DNA from: an uncultured Collinsella sp.
Lineage (GTDB): Bacteria > Actinomycetota > Coriobacteriia > Coriobacteriales > Coriobacteriaceae
Assembly: GCA_902491915.1 (NCBI GenBank)
Contig: CABUJL010000033.1
Location: 1-15,161 of the forward strand
Length of the DNA stretch: 15,161 nt
Reading direction: 5' to 3'
The notes under the pieces were generated by a model. The model saw only the letters and a program-made list of their open reading frames with translations, was not told the DNA's origin and ran no database searches. Shown here one piece after another: positions 1 through 6,251 of the stretch. Both the position numbers and the translations under genes were made by a program. Every line of letters begins with the position of its first letter. Within the stretch, counting starts at the first letter, position 1.

Positions 1-92
1 CGCCTGCCGGTGCGGGCGCTGTGGTGCTGGGTCTAGCCCTCAACGTCGTTGCCCTGGTGGTTATCCGGCGCATTATGCGGGTGGAGCTATGA
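1..92 (+). CDS. TadB-like type II secretion F-domain protein, C-terminal end (partial)
   Basis: Reading from position 3, the window opens inside a gene that ends at TGA 90-92. The visible 29 residues are a hydrophobic Ala/Val/Leu segment followed by a short basic tail ending RRIMRVEL. That is what the last membrane helix of a TadB/TadC-type platform protein looks like. The stop codon overlaps the ATG of the next gene in an ATGA arrangement, so the two are very likely translated together. In Tad loci tadB normally precedes tadC, so TadB is the natural call. Only the last helix is visible, so the family is inferred from context rather than from a domain. Confidence 0.6.
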   Translation, partial: PAGAGAVVLGLALNVVALVVIRRIMRVEL

Positions 93-730
93 GCGCCCTG
101 GTTGCAGTTGTGGCTTGCCTGTGTGCCCTGAGTGTAGTTGTCGCGACGGGTTTGGATCGGGCGGATGCGCGCAAGATCGCAGGGGCCTGCAAGCGCGAGG
201 CGGTGCTGGTCGCTGCCGCGAGTCGCTCGGTGGTCGATGCCCTGACCGCGCGAGTGAAGGGCGCGGTTGGAGCGGGCGGCCCGGCGCGAGTGTCGCTCGG
301 CGAAGTGTCCGAGATGATCGATGTTGTGCGCTTGGGCCTTTCGGCCGGTCTTTCGTTTGATGCGGCGCTTGAGATTTTCTGCGCCAACCGCCGGTCAGTG
401 CTGGCTCTTCGCCTTGAGCGGGCCTGCATGGCGTGGCAGGTGGGCGTGGGCACGCGTGAGGACGAGTTGTTGGCCGCCGCGCGCGACCTGGACGTGCGAG
501 CGCTCGAGACCTTTGCCATCACGGTGGGGCAGGCGCTCGCCCTGGGTGCCCCACTTGCCGAGACGTTGGCCGCTCAAAGTCGCGAGATCCGTGCGGCTCA
601 TCGCGCCGCGGTCGAGCGCGAGATTGAGCGTGCGCCCGTCAAGCTGCTGATTCCCACCGGCACGCTCATCTTGCCGGCGTTGCTTCTGTCCATATTGGGC
701 CCGCTGCTGGGAGCAGGCGGGATGATGTAG
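89..730 (+). CDS. tadC: TadC-like inner-membrane platform protein (T2SSF family)
   Basis: A 213-residue protein with a membrane segment at the N-terminus (residues 2-21) and another at the C-terminus (about 185-208, rich in Leu/Ile/Pro/Gly). A helical cytoplasmic region lies between them. The stretch starting LGEVSEMIDVVRLGLSAGLS (about residues 71-90), with its later helices around residues 135-175, matches the pattern of the F domain of type II secretion and Tad platform proteins. TadB and TadC form the membrane platform that couples the TadA ATPase to pilus assembly. The ATG overlaps the upstream stop and lies only 10 nt before the pilin gene in the same operon. It is shorter than many TadC proteins of about 300 residues, so an N-terminal portion may be reduced in this lineage. 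The family call is firm; TadC rather than TadB rests on gene order. Confidence 0.78.
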   Translation: MSALVAVVACLCALSVVVATGLDRADARKIAGACKREAVLVAAASRSVVDALTARVKGAVGAGGPARVSLGEVSEMIDVVRLGLSAGLSFDAALEIFCANRRSVLALRLERACMAWQVGVGTREDELLAAARDLDVRALETFAITVGQALALGAPLAETLAAQSREIRAAHRAAVEREIERAPVKLLIPTGTLILPALLLSILGPLLGAGGMM

Positions 731-740
731 GGAGGAATAC

Positions 741-974
741 ATGAACACGATGGTCGAAGTTGCTGACAAGGCTTGGAACTGGGCTTTTTGCCGGGCGATT
801 CTCGCTCGCCAGCATGCCAAGGAGCTGTTGCAGGAGGAGAGCGCGCAGGGTACCACCGAGTACGCCATTTTGGTGGGTGTGCTTGTGGTGATCGCGATTA
901 TTGCCATCGTTGCATTTAAAGGCAAGGTCCAAGATCTATGGAACGCTATCAGCGAGGGCATCAACAGCCTGTAG
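741..974 (+). CDS. flp: Flp-type type IVb major pilin
   Basis: A 77-residue protein with a short polar leader, then the motif AQGTTEYAILVGV at residues 35-47, a hydrophobic helix to about residue 58, and a short amphipathic tail ending near WNAISEGINSL. Flp pilins carry a Glu-Tyr pair at mature positions +5/+6. Here E40-Y41 fit if prepilin peptidase cuts between A35 and Q36, so the usual Gly at -1 would be Ala. The start is supported by a strong GGAGGA at 731-736, just after the tadC stop. This is the best ribosome site in the cluster and fits high expression of a structural subunit. The mature pilin would be the main fibre subunit outside the membrane. The 34-residue leader is longer than in many Flp pilins. 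Confidence 0.88.
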   Translation: MNTMVEVADKAWNWAFCRAILARQHAKELLQEESAQGTTEYAILVGVLVVIAIIAIVAFKGKVQDLWNAISEGINSL

Positions 975-1501
975 AGGGCGAGCGCCCCATCGGGGTGTTG
1001 CTGGTGTTTGCATGCCTGACCGTGGCGATAGCGGCGGTGCTTTGGGGGCTTAACGCCGCGCGGCAGCAGCGTCCTGGGGCCGCCTTCGATTCGGGCTCAG
1101 ATTCGGCGGTGGCGTCTCAAAAAGATGAGATGCGAGATGTGGACGATTCGGATGTCGCTGTCACGGCGCAAACCTTTCTGCGGACGCTCGACAAGCGGTC
1201 TGGCACTGCGACGGATTCGTCTGAGGACAACGCGATTGCGGTCCGGCTTGCATGGTCCGAGGACCGACCGATGACCGAGGCAGCGGCGGATATGTTACGC
1301 GCCTACCGCGAGGTGCCAACGGTCCAGCTCGCCCTGAGCGGCTATCTCGATATTAAGGGCAACGTATGGGGCGCTATCGTGCGTGACGGACGCGGCTGGG
1401 TCGATATGGTGACGGTTGCCGCGGATACCGGCGATGCTTCGTGTCGTCTGCGCGCCGTGCGCCTGGTACCGCAAACAATAAGCTCAAAGGAGGGATCGTG
1501 A
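938..1501 (+). CDS. Unknown single-pass membrane protein in the Tad operon
   Basis: I do not recognise a family. The frame is open from ATG 938, which lies inside the pilin gene and overlaps its end by 37 nt. An in-frame GTG at 995 would avoid the overlap but would cut into the membrane segment. From ATG 938 the 187-residue product has a short polar N-terminus, one membrane helix (about residues 17-38), a polar acidic/Ser-rich linker (about 43-80) and a C-terminal soluble domain. That domain has alternating hydrophobic residues (VQLALSGYLDIKGNVWGAIV) suggesting beta strands. Such an anchor-plus-beta-domain layout is compatible with an NTF2/VirB8-like extracytoplasmic domain, but this is a guess from pattern only. 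Its position between the pilin and the pseudopilins points to a role in pilus assembly or anchoring. Confidence 0.7.
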   Translation: MERYQRGHQQPVEGERPIGVLLVFACLTVAIAAVLWGLNAARQQRPGAAFDSGSDSAVASQKDEMRDVDDSDVAVTAQTFLRTLDKRSGTATDSSEDNAIAVRLAWSEDRPMTEAAADMLRAYREVPTVQLALSGYLDIKGNVWGAIVRDGRGWVDMVTVAADTGDASCRLRAVRLVPQTISSKEGS

Positions 1502-1502
1502 A

Positions 1503-1721
1503 ATGCATGGCGTTCTGCGTGAAGAGGTTGCCCAAGCGACTGTGGAATACGCCATCGTCACGGTGGCGCTGCTTTCCATCGTGCTGGCGATCGCGGGGCT
1601 TTGGCGTGCCGGTGCCGATGGGCGCTTGGCGGCGCTGGTCGAGCGGGCGGCATCTCACGGCGTCACCTCGACATCGGTTGTCGACGCTGCTGCGGGTGCT
1701 AAGGACATCGTGTTGTATTGA
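1503..1721 (+). CDS. Small Flp/TadE-like pseudopilin
   Basis: A 72-residue protein beginning MHGVLREEVAQATVEYAIV. The leader is followed by AQATVEY and a hydrophobic helix (about residues 16-35), then a 37-residue polar/alanine-rich tail. E15-Y16 sit at +5/+6 if cleavage occurs between A10 and Q11, which is the type IVb prepilin arrangement. The start is set by AAAGGAGGG at 1486-1494 and lies one base after the preceding stop. It could be a second Flp subunit or a minor pseudopilin; the size is Flp-like, while ATVEYAIV followed by a short tail also occurs in TadE-like proteins. The end overlaps an ATG at 1721 that looks like the intended start of the next gene. Confidence 0.72.
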   Translation: MHGVLREEVAQATVEYAIVTVALLSIVLAIAGLWRAGADGRLAALVERAASHGVTSTSVVDAAAGAKDIVLY

Positions 1722-2193
1722 TGTTGCGCGCGAGGACCGGGCGCAGTCTACGGTCGAGGCCGCTTTTTTGCTGCCGACGTTTTTGACGCTCATCCTTCTC
1801 GCCCTGCAACCGGTGTGCCTGCTTTATACGCGCGCGGTCATGGAGTCTGCCGCCGCCGAGACCGCGCGGCTCATGACCACGACGACGGCGGAGGATGACG
1901 ATCTTAAGGAGTTCACCTGCCGCCGGCTTGCCGCAGTGCCCAACGTTTCGATCTTTCATGCCGGCGGGCCGTTGTCGTGGGATATCGAGCTTGGTCGGGC
2001 CGATGCGGGTGGCGTCTCGTCCGTGTCCGTTTCTGGCGAGGTCAAGCCGTTGCCTGTGATCGGTGCGTTTGTGCAGGCTATGGGTGGTACCGCCGAGGGC
2101 GGCTACGTTGAGCTCAAGGTTGATGTCTCATATCAATCACGTCCCGAATGGCTGGAGGGAGATTATGATTCGTGGATTGCTGCATGGGATTAA
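1696..2193 (+). CDS. TadE-like pseudopilin with a disturbed start
   Basis: The recognisable product runs REDRAQSTVEAAFLLPTFLT and onward: a short charged leader, the AQSTVE processing-type motif, a membrane helix, and a roughly 110-residue extracytoplasmic domain ending at TAA 2191-2193. TadE family pseudopilins have this layout and are thought to act at pilus initiation. The start is problematic. The ATG at 1721, overlapping the previous stop, would give MLR but runs in the wrong frame. In-frame alternatives are GTG 1696 (used here), TTG 1678, or ATT 1717, which has AAGGA at 1701-1705. Removing one CG from GCGCGCG at 1726-1732 would join ATG 1721 to the frame as MLREDRAQ, closely matching its sister genes. 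The body of the gene is secure; the true N-terminus, or whether it is frameshifted, is not. Confidence 0.65.
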   Translation: MLRTSCCIDVAREDRAQSTVEAAFLLPTFLTLILLALQPVCLLYTRAVMESAAAETARLMTTTTAEDDDLKEFTCRRLAAVPNVSIFHAGGPLSWDIELGRADAGGVSSVSVSGEVKPLPVIGAFVQAMGGTAEGGYVELKVDVSYQSRPEWLEGDYDSWIAAWD

Positions 2194-4318
2194 GCGTTTC
2201 TGGTCTAGACGCGTTTTGACGCGCCGTCCGAGCTGCCATCGCAAGCGAGGCGGCTTTATGGGCCGCGCCGGTATCGACCTGTTTATCGAAGACGGTGCCT
2301 ACACCACGCTTTCTTCTGCCGTGGTCATCCTAGTGGTGCTCACGTTGTTGTTTTCGTCGACCGCGGCGATATGGAGCATGTCGCGCGCGGGGGACACCCA
2401 GGTGGCGGCCGATAGCGGCGCGCTGGCGGGTGCCAACGTAGTGTCGTCCTATCACACGGCTGCCACGGTGGTTGATGCGAGCATCTTGAGTCTGGGGCTA
2501 GCGGGGTTTGCCACGATCGGGACGGGCCTGGTCGCCATCCTCATCCCGGGTGCCGAACCAGTTGCCGGCAATATGGTCGACACCGGGATTGAGATCATTA
2601 AAACGCGCAACAAGTTTGCCAAAAGCGCATCGGAAGGCTTGCAGAAAATCGAGACGGCTCTGCCGTATCTGATTGCCGCGCGTGCCACGCAGGCGGTGTC
2701 GGCGCAGGATACCGATAGTGTGACCTATACCGGTACGGCGCTTGCCGTGCCCAGGATGTCCGAGTCGGATTTCGTTGCGCTCGAGGGTTCTGAGATCTCG
2801 ACCGATGCCATTAAAGACACATCGAAAGATCTGGAGCGCGCAGCAGATGAGCTGCAGAAGGCCTCGGAGGAGACGGCGAAAGCAAAAGAACGCGCCTGGC
2901 TTGCGGATTGCGGTGGATCGGTTCCGGCTTCGGTCGGTAGCTGTTCATGCATGTGGGAACGTGCGAGGAGTTTGGCAAAGCTCTCGGGTGAGCAGAACCC
3001 GCATTATGCCTCGAGCATTTCGTGGGAGCCACAGGTGGCGCTCGACCGCGCGAAGACCTACTACCGTCAACGCCTGGCAGACGAAAAACCGCAGGGTTCA
3101 AGCGTCGAGACGAAGGCGGAGTCGGCGGCGCGCAAGGCGTTTTACACCTATGCGAGTACAGAGGTCAATCGTGCATATGTAACCGAGGACGGAGATGAAG
3201 TCGCTTCCTATATCCCGCTGTTGCCGCGCAACACTGACGAGGTGCGAGCGACGGAACTCTATACCGATACGGTGTGGCCAACCAGTGCCATCGATGGCAA
3301 GACGTATCTGCATTACGGAACGAGTTGCCCCAACTATAAGAAGGGGGCGCCATGCGGGCTGGCCTCGGTTGCTGCTTATGACGGGCAGGACAAATGCAAT
3401 AGATGCCATTTTGGTGTTTCGTCGCTCGGTGCCGTTGCGGCTCCTTCGACTTCTATCGAAAACGGCTTTGAGTACCACTTTGATCGATTCAAAGAGGCTC
3501 TGGAAGACTACGTCGAATGCCGCAACAAAGAACTCGAACTTGAGCGTCAGACCGAGGATGAGGCCGACCGTGCGGGCAATGCGTTTGACCAGGCCATTAA
3601 AGCGCTTTCCGGCGAGCGCCCGCGTATCGCCCCACCTGGCCGCAACGGCGTGGTCGCCTTTGCAGTTTCGGGTGACATTACCAGCCCCGATCAACTTAAC
3701 TCCTCGTTTAACGCGGCAGTCAGGCTTGGCGATCGCGGTGCTATCTCTGCCGCGGTGCTGGCGCCCGATGAGGCGACGGCGCAAAACAACATGCTTTCGC
3801 GATTTTTCTCGACATTGAAGGAACGCTCGGGCGGCGTTGCCGGCGTGCTCGACGGCGTCATGGATGTTTGGGGACGGCTACTCGTGGGATACGGAGACAT
3901 CCAAGGTTCGGCCGACGAACTTATGGACGAGATGATTAAAGACCTAGGAGGGGGCAGCGGTGCGTTGGGCTCCATTGCATCGTGGCTCGGCGATACCGTT
4001 TCGGCGTCCGTGGCGGCGCTGGGTTTGGAACCGTGCGACTTGCGCCTGCGAAAGCCGGTGCTGACCGATTCCGCAAATGTCATTAAGAGTCCGGGGTCTG
4101 ACATTGCGGGTCTCTCTCAAGCGCAAGACAAACTGCGAAGTATTCCGTTGGGCGTGACCGATCCCAAGGCGCTTTGCGAGGCGTTGGAATATCAAGTCGA
4201 ACGCACCATTAGCGGTACGGTGTTCACACTTGCGGAGATTCCTCTGCCCGGCGGCGGCTCCATCCCGCTCACCGTCGATGTCGCCACGCTGGTTGGCGTT
4301 CTGGGCGGTGGGTCGTAA
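2165..4318 (+). CDS. tadG: Large TadG-like pilus-assembly protein
   Basis: A 717-residue protein. ATG 2165 was chosen because GGAGGGA sits at 2154-2160; the longer frame opens inside tadE. A basic, probably cytoplasmic N-terminus (residues 1-42) is followed by a membrane helix (about 45-70) and then DTQVAADSGALAGAN (77-91). This is the hallmark AAD-x-GALAGA stretch of Tad/TadG-like proteins. A second hydrophobic stretch lies near 105-125. The rest appears extracytoplasmic, with a charged coiled-coil-like part around residues 215-245 and 10 or so cysteines. These include C249, C260, C262, C388, C397 and a CNRCH motif at 411-415. The C-terminal 250 residues are Gly/Ala-rich and hydrophobic. It is long for TadG. 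It abuts the TadE genes on both sides in one operon. Confidence 0.75.
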   Translation: MIRGLLHGIKRFWSRRVLTRRPSCHRKRGGFMGRAGIDLFIEDGAYTTLSSAVVILVVLTLLFSSTAAIWSMSRAGDTQVAADSGALAGANVVSSYHTAATVVDASILSLGLAGFATIGTGLVAILIPGAEPVAGNMVDTGIEIIKTRNKFAKSASEGLQKIETALPYLIAARATQAVSAQDTDSVTYTGTALAVPRMSESDFVALEGSEISTDAIKDTSKDLERAADELQKASEETAKAKERAWLADCGGSVPASVGSCSCMWERARSLAKLSGEQNPHYASSISWEPQVALDRAKTYYRQRLADEKPQGSSVETKAESAARKAFYTYASTEVNRAYVTEDGDEVASYIPLLPRNTDEVRATELYTDTVWPTSAIDGKTYLHYGTSCPNYKKGAPCGLASVAAYDGQDKCNRCHFGVSSLGAVAAPSTSIENGFEYHFDRFKEALEDYVECRNKELELERQTEDEADRAGNAFDQAIKALSGERPRIAPPGRNGVVAFAVSGDITSPDQLNSSFNAAVRLGDRGAISAAVLAPDEATAQNNMLSRFFSTLKERSGGVAGVLDGVMDVWGRLLVGYGDIQGSADELMDEMIKDLGGGSGALGSIASWLGDTVSASVAALGLEPCDLRLRKPVLTDSANVIKSPGSDIAGLSQAQDKLRSIPLGVTDPKALCEALEYQVERTISGTVFTLAEIPLPGGGSIPLTVDVATLVGVLGGGS

Positions 4319-4794
4319 TGAGTATCCGCATGCGTCTGCGCGAGGAGCGCGCCCAAGCGACGGTTGAGATGGCAGTGGTTACGCCCGTTTTGCTGGTGCT
4401 GGCACTCGTCGTGTACAACGTCATGATCTTTGCCAGCGCTGTCGCGCGCTTCGACCGCGTGGTGCCCGACATCGTGTTGGCGCACGCTGTGGCGTCGGAG
4501 GGGGAGGGCGACGAAAGCTCTGCCGATGCCTCGGCGACGGTTCAGACTCAAATTCTGAATGCCATGGAAGGCTATGACTTGCAGATCGAAGTGTCGAGCG
4601 AGCAAGGCGCGAAGGCATCAGATGGTGGCCTGCTCTCCCTATCCGGTACGTTTAGGACCTACACCTGCACCATGCACTATGAGCCGTGGCCGACTTCTCT
4701 CAGCATCGCTGGCGTTTCGCTGGGGGCGCCGACAACGTTGTCGCACGAGCGCGCGGTGACGGTTGATCCATGGCGTCCGGGGGTGGTCATGTGA
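4318..4794 (+). CDS. TadE-like pseudopilin
   Basis: A 158-residue protein starting at an ATG that overlaps the TAA of the TadG-like gene (TAATG), so translation is probably coupled. It begins with a basic leader (MSIRMRLREER), then AQATVEMAVVTPVLLV at residues 12-27 with E17 at +5 if cut after A12, and a single membrane helix to about residue 40. An extracytoplasmic domain follows, with strands around residues 85-95 and 105-120. TadE-family minor pseudopilins typically combine this pilin-like N-terminus with a 100-150 residue domain. It could equally be labelled TadF by position; the two are hard to tell apart by sequence. Its stop overlaps the start of the DUF192 gene. Confidence 0.75.
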   Translation: MSIRMRLREERAQATVEMAVVTPVLLVLALVVYNVMIFASAVARFDRVVPDIVLAHAVASEGEGDESSADASATVQTQILNAMEGYDLQIEVSSEQGAKASDGGLLSLSGTFRTYTCTMHYEPWPTSLSIAGVSLGAPTTLSHERAVTVDPWRPGVVM

Positions 4795-5150
4795 CCGCGG
4801 TCTCGTCCTACATCGCTTACGCGCGGGCACTCAACAGGCTGGGTTGGACGCCGGCCGAGTTTGTGGTGGCGGAGTCGTTTGTCGTGCGCCTGCGCGGCAT
4901 GCTGGGACGGCGTCCGGTTGCCGCCAACGGCCTGCCGCTCGTCATGGCGTTTCCACGCTGCTCTTCGGTCCATACGTGTTTTATGGCCTATCCCATCGAC
5001 ATCGCCTTCATCGATCGCGACGGCAATATCCTCGCGCGCTACGAAAACGTCCGTCCTTGGCACATGTGCTCTTGCCTCGGCGCCTGGGCCGTACTAGAGC
5101 GTCCTTCAATCATTGTTTCGACTCCTGCTCTCCAACGCGTGCCGGCTTAA
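4791..5150 (+). CDS. DUF192 family protein coupled to the Tad operon
   Basis: A 119-residue product from GTG 4791, which overlaps the upstream TGA in a GTGA arrangement with a G-rich ribosome site at 4779-4785. An in-frame ATG at 4770 would add seven residues (MASGGGH). The DUF192 signature is visible: RLRGMLGRR near the N-terminus, then a hydrophobic strand, HTCFMAYPIDIAFIDRDGNI, and the trailing RPWHMCSC and VLE segment. DUF192 proteins are small beta-rich proteins of unsettled function. No signal peptide is visible, so this copy is probably cytoplasmic, unlike many exported members. Being last in a tightly overlapping pilus operon suggests a link to the Tad system or its export, but nothing in the sequence proves it. 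Confidence 0.8.
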   Translation: MTAVSSYIAYARALNRLGWTPAEFVVAESFVVRLRGMLGRRPVAANGLPLVMAFPRCSSVHTCFMAYPIDIAFIDRDGNILARYENVRPWHMCSCLGAWAVLERPSIIVSTPALQRVPA

Positions 5151-5208
5151 GAATTGGCGACAGTGGACTTTTGTCATACGAAATTGGGTAAGATGGAGGA
5201 GAAGATGC

Positions 5209-5475
5209 ATGGATGTTGAGATCCATCCCAACGCTAAAAAGCACCTGACGGAAAAGCAGGTGCTTAGCGCTTGGCTTGCGGTTACTGAGTGCATTCGTCG
5301 CGAGTCGAAGGACGAGCCGCCGAGATGGCTTGCAATTGGATGGCTCTCAGACGGACGAAGCGTGGAGCTTGTCGCGGTGGAGCTTGTCCGTGGGTGGCTT
5401 ATCATTCATGCCTTGTCTCCAGTCCAGAAGAAATTTTGGCAGGAGATTGAACAGGCTCGGCAAAGGGGTCGATGA
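5209..5475 (+). CDS. Candidate BrnT-like toxin of a toxin-antitoxin pair
   Basis: An 88-residue product from ATG 5209, preceded by GGAGGAGAAG (5195-5204). The upstream extension of the frame has no ribosome site. It starts MDVEIHPNAKKHLTEKQ, then has a charged helix and a strand-rich part (RWLAIGWLSDGRSVELVAVE, then GWLIIHALSPVQKKFW). The order of an N-A-K-K-H patch, paired strands with GRSVELV, and a final strand plus helix resembles BrnT/RelE-fold ribonuclease toxins. The classical BrnT signature is not fully present, so this is a pattern match only. It overlaps the next gene by ATGA, and toxin-first order is typical of brnT-brnA. It may be a stand-alone module inserted after the Tad locus. 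Confidence 0.58.
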   Translation: MDVEIHPNAKKHLTEKQVLSAWLAVTECIRRESKDEPPRWLAIGWLSDGRSVELVAVELVRGWLIIHALSPVQKKFWQEIEQARQRGR

Positions 5476-5759
5476 TGGGCAAGACGTATACGGCCGCTAA
5501 TGGTCAGGTTGTAACGGATGAAATGATTGACGCGTGGTGCGAGTCGTACGAGCGCGGAGAGTTTCCGGATGGCGAACACACCGTTGGTGGGATCGTGCAT
5601 GGACGGCCCCCGCTCTCAGGTGAGGGGACGGCAACGCTGTCGGTCAAGATTCCTCTGGGAATGAAGGAGGCCATTCGTCGACGGGCGGCTGCCGAGGGGA
5701 TGACGCCAAGTGAGTTTGCCCGTGCGGCTCTGAGTGAAAAACTTCTTGCTGCCGGCTGA
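5472..5759 (+). CDS. Ribbon-helix-helix antitoxin (CopG/BrnA-like)
   Basis: A 95-residue protein from ATG 5472, or 5475 one codon later, with AAGGGG at 5463-5468. The last 45 residues read TATLSVKIPLGMKEAIRRRA and then AAEGMTPSEFARAALSEKL. This is a strand followed by two helices with a Thr-Pro-Ser turn, the standard ribbon-helix-helix DNA-binding fold. The first 50 residues (YTAANGQVVTDEMIDAWCES and onward, ending in a PPLSGEG linker) are acidic and probably wrap the basic toxin. Many RHH antitoxins have the DNA-binding part first; here it is last, as in BrnA. By family analogy it would neutralise the upstream protein and repress the pair's promoter. The RHH domain is confident; the antitoxin role is inferred from the overlap. 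Confidence 0.7.
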   Translation: MMGKTYTAANGQVVTDEMIDAWCESYERGEFPDGEHTVGGIVHGRPPLSGEGTATLSVKIPLGMKEAIRRRAAAEGMTPSEFARAALSEKLLAAG

Positions 5760-5783
5760 TGCCTCTGACGTGCCGATTTATAG

Positions 5784-5824
5784 AACCGAGGCTGTGCTCA
5801 AAAACTTTTTTAAAATTCTCGGTT
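5784..5824. repeat. 7-bp inverted repeat upstream of tRNA-Phe
   Basis: AACCGAG at 5784-5790 is matched by CTCGGTT at 5818-5824, separated by an A/T-rich spacer containing AAAAACTTTTTTAAAATT. The right arm touches the -35 of the tRNA promoter. It could be a weak hairpin ending the toxin-antitoxin transcript or an operator-like site; no good U-tract follows the stem. Confidence 0.3.
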
Positions 5825-5850
5825 GACCGGAACGCGTCCTTGGTTATACT
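5823..5850 (+). promoter_or_regulatory. Promoter of tRNA-Phe
   Basis: TTGACC at 5823-5828 and TATACT at 5845-5850 with a 16-bp spacer form a near-consensus housekeeping sigma promoter, about 33 bp before the mature tRNA 5' end. Confidence 0.8.
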
Positions 5851-5882
5851 AATCAAGCCTTGAAACAAGGCACACCTCAAAT

Positions 5883-5955
<73 letters not shown>

Positions 5956-5969
5956 CCTTGAATTGACTA

Positions 5970-5998
5970 GGACCTCTGCAAAGGGGTCCTTTTCTTTT
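5970..5998 (+). terminator. Rho-independent terminator after tRNA-Phe
   Basis: GGACCTCT (5970-5977), GCAA tetraloop, then AGGGGTCC (5982-5989) form an 8-bp stem with one G-T wobble. TTTTCTTTT follows at 5990-5998. Confidence 0.88.
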
Positions 5999-6011
5999 AT
6001 GTAGGGTTCTG

Positions 6012-6059
6012 CGGAAACTGCGTCCCAGAATAAGGGCTCAGAACGGGACACACTTTCCG
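6012..6059. repeat. Imperfect 15-bp inverted repeat (REP-like candidate)
   Basis: CGGAAACTGCGTCCC at 6012-6026 is the complement of GGGACACACTTTCCG at 6045-6059 except at two positions, with an 18-nt loop. It lies in the roughly 290-nt gap between the tRNA-Phe terminator and the GH5 gene, where I see no gene. There is no U-tract, so a terminator is unlikely. A dispersed repeat or a protein-binding site is possible. Confidence 0.5.
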
Positions 6060-6180
6060 GTGCCTGCCTCCGGCGCGCGTACACACCTCGTCGCACCATT
6101 CCGAGCCCGCCCGCCCCAGACATTCCTCCCACTTTCGCGTCACTTTGCAGACCGTTCGGTCGCCTGTCCGCACACGCGGG

Positions 6181-6186
6181 TATACT
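6181..6186 (+). promoter_or_regulatory. Possible -10 element for the GH5/rsmI unit
   Basis: TATACT at 6181-6186 lies 66 bp before the GH5 start codon and after the last upstream terminator. No convincing -35 is seen 16-18 bp upstream, so this is only a candidate. Confidence 0.3.
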
Positions 6187-6251
6187 CAAAACGATACTTA
6201 TCCTATGCAATACGATGCGGGTTCGACCTGCATGATCCGAAGGGGGCAGTG

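Noticed and set aside
1441..1695. The N-terminal part of a 250-codon frame upstream of TadE
   Set aside because: It overlaps the preceding two genes in another frame, is Arg/Trp-rich and has no pilin features; only the part from about 1696-1717 onward is protein-like.
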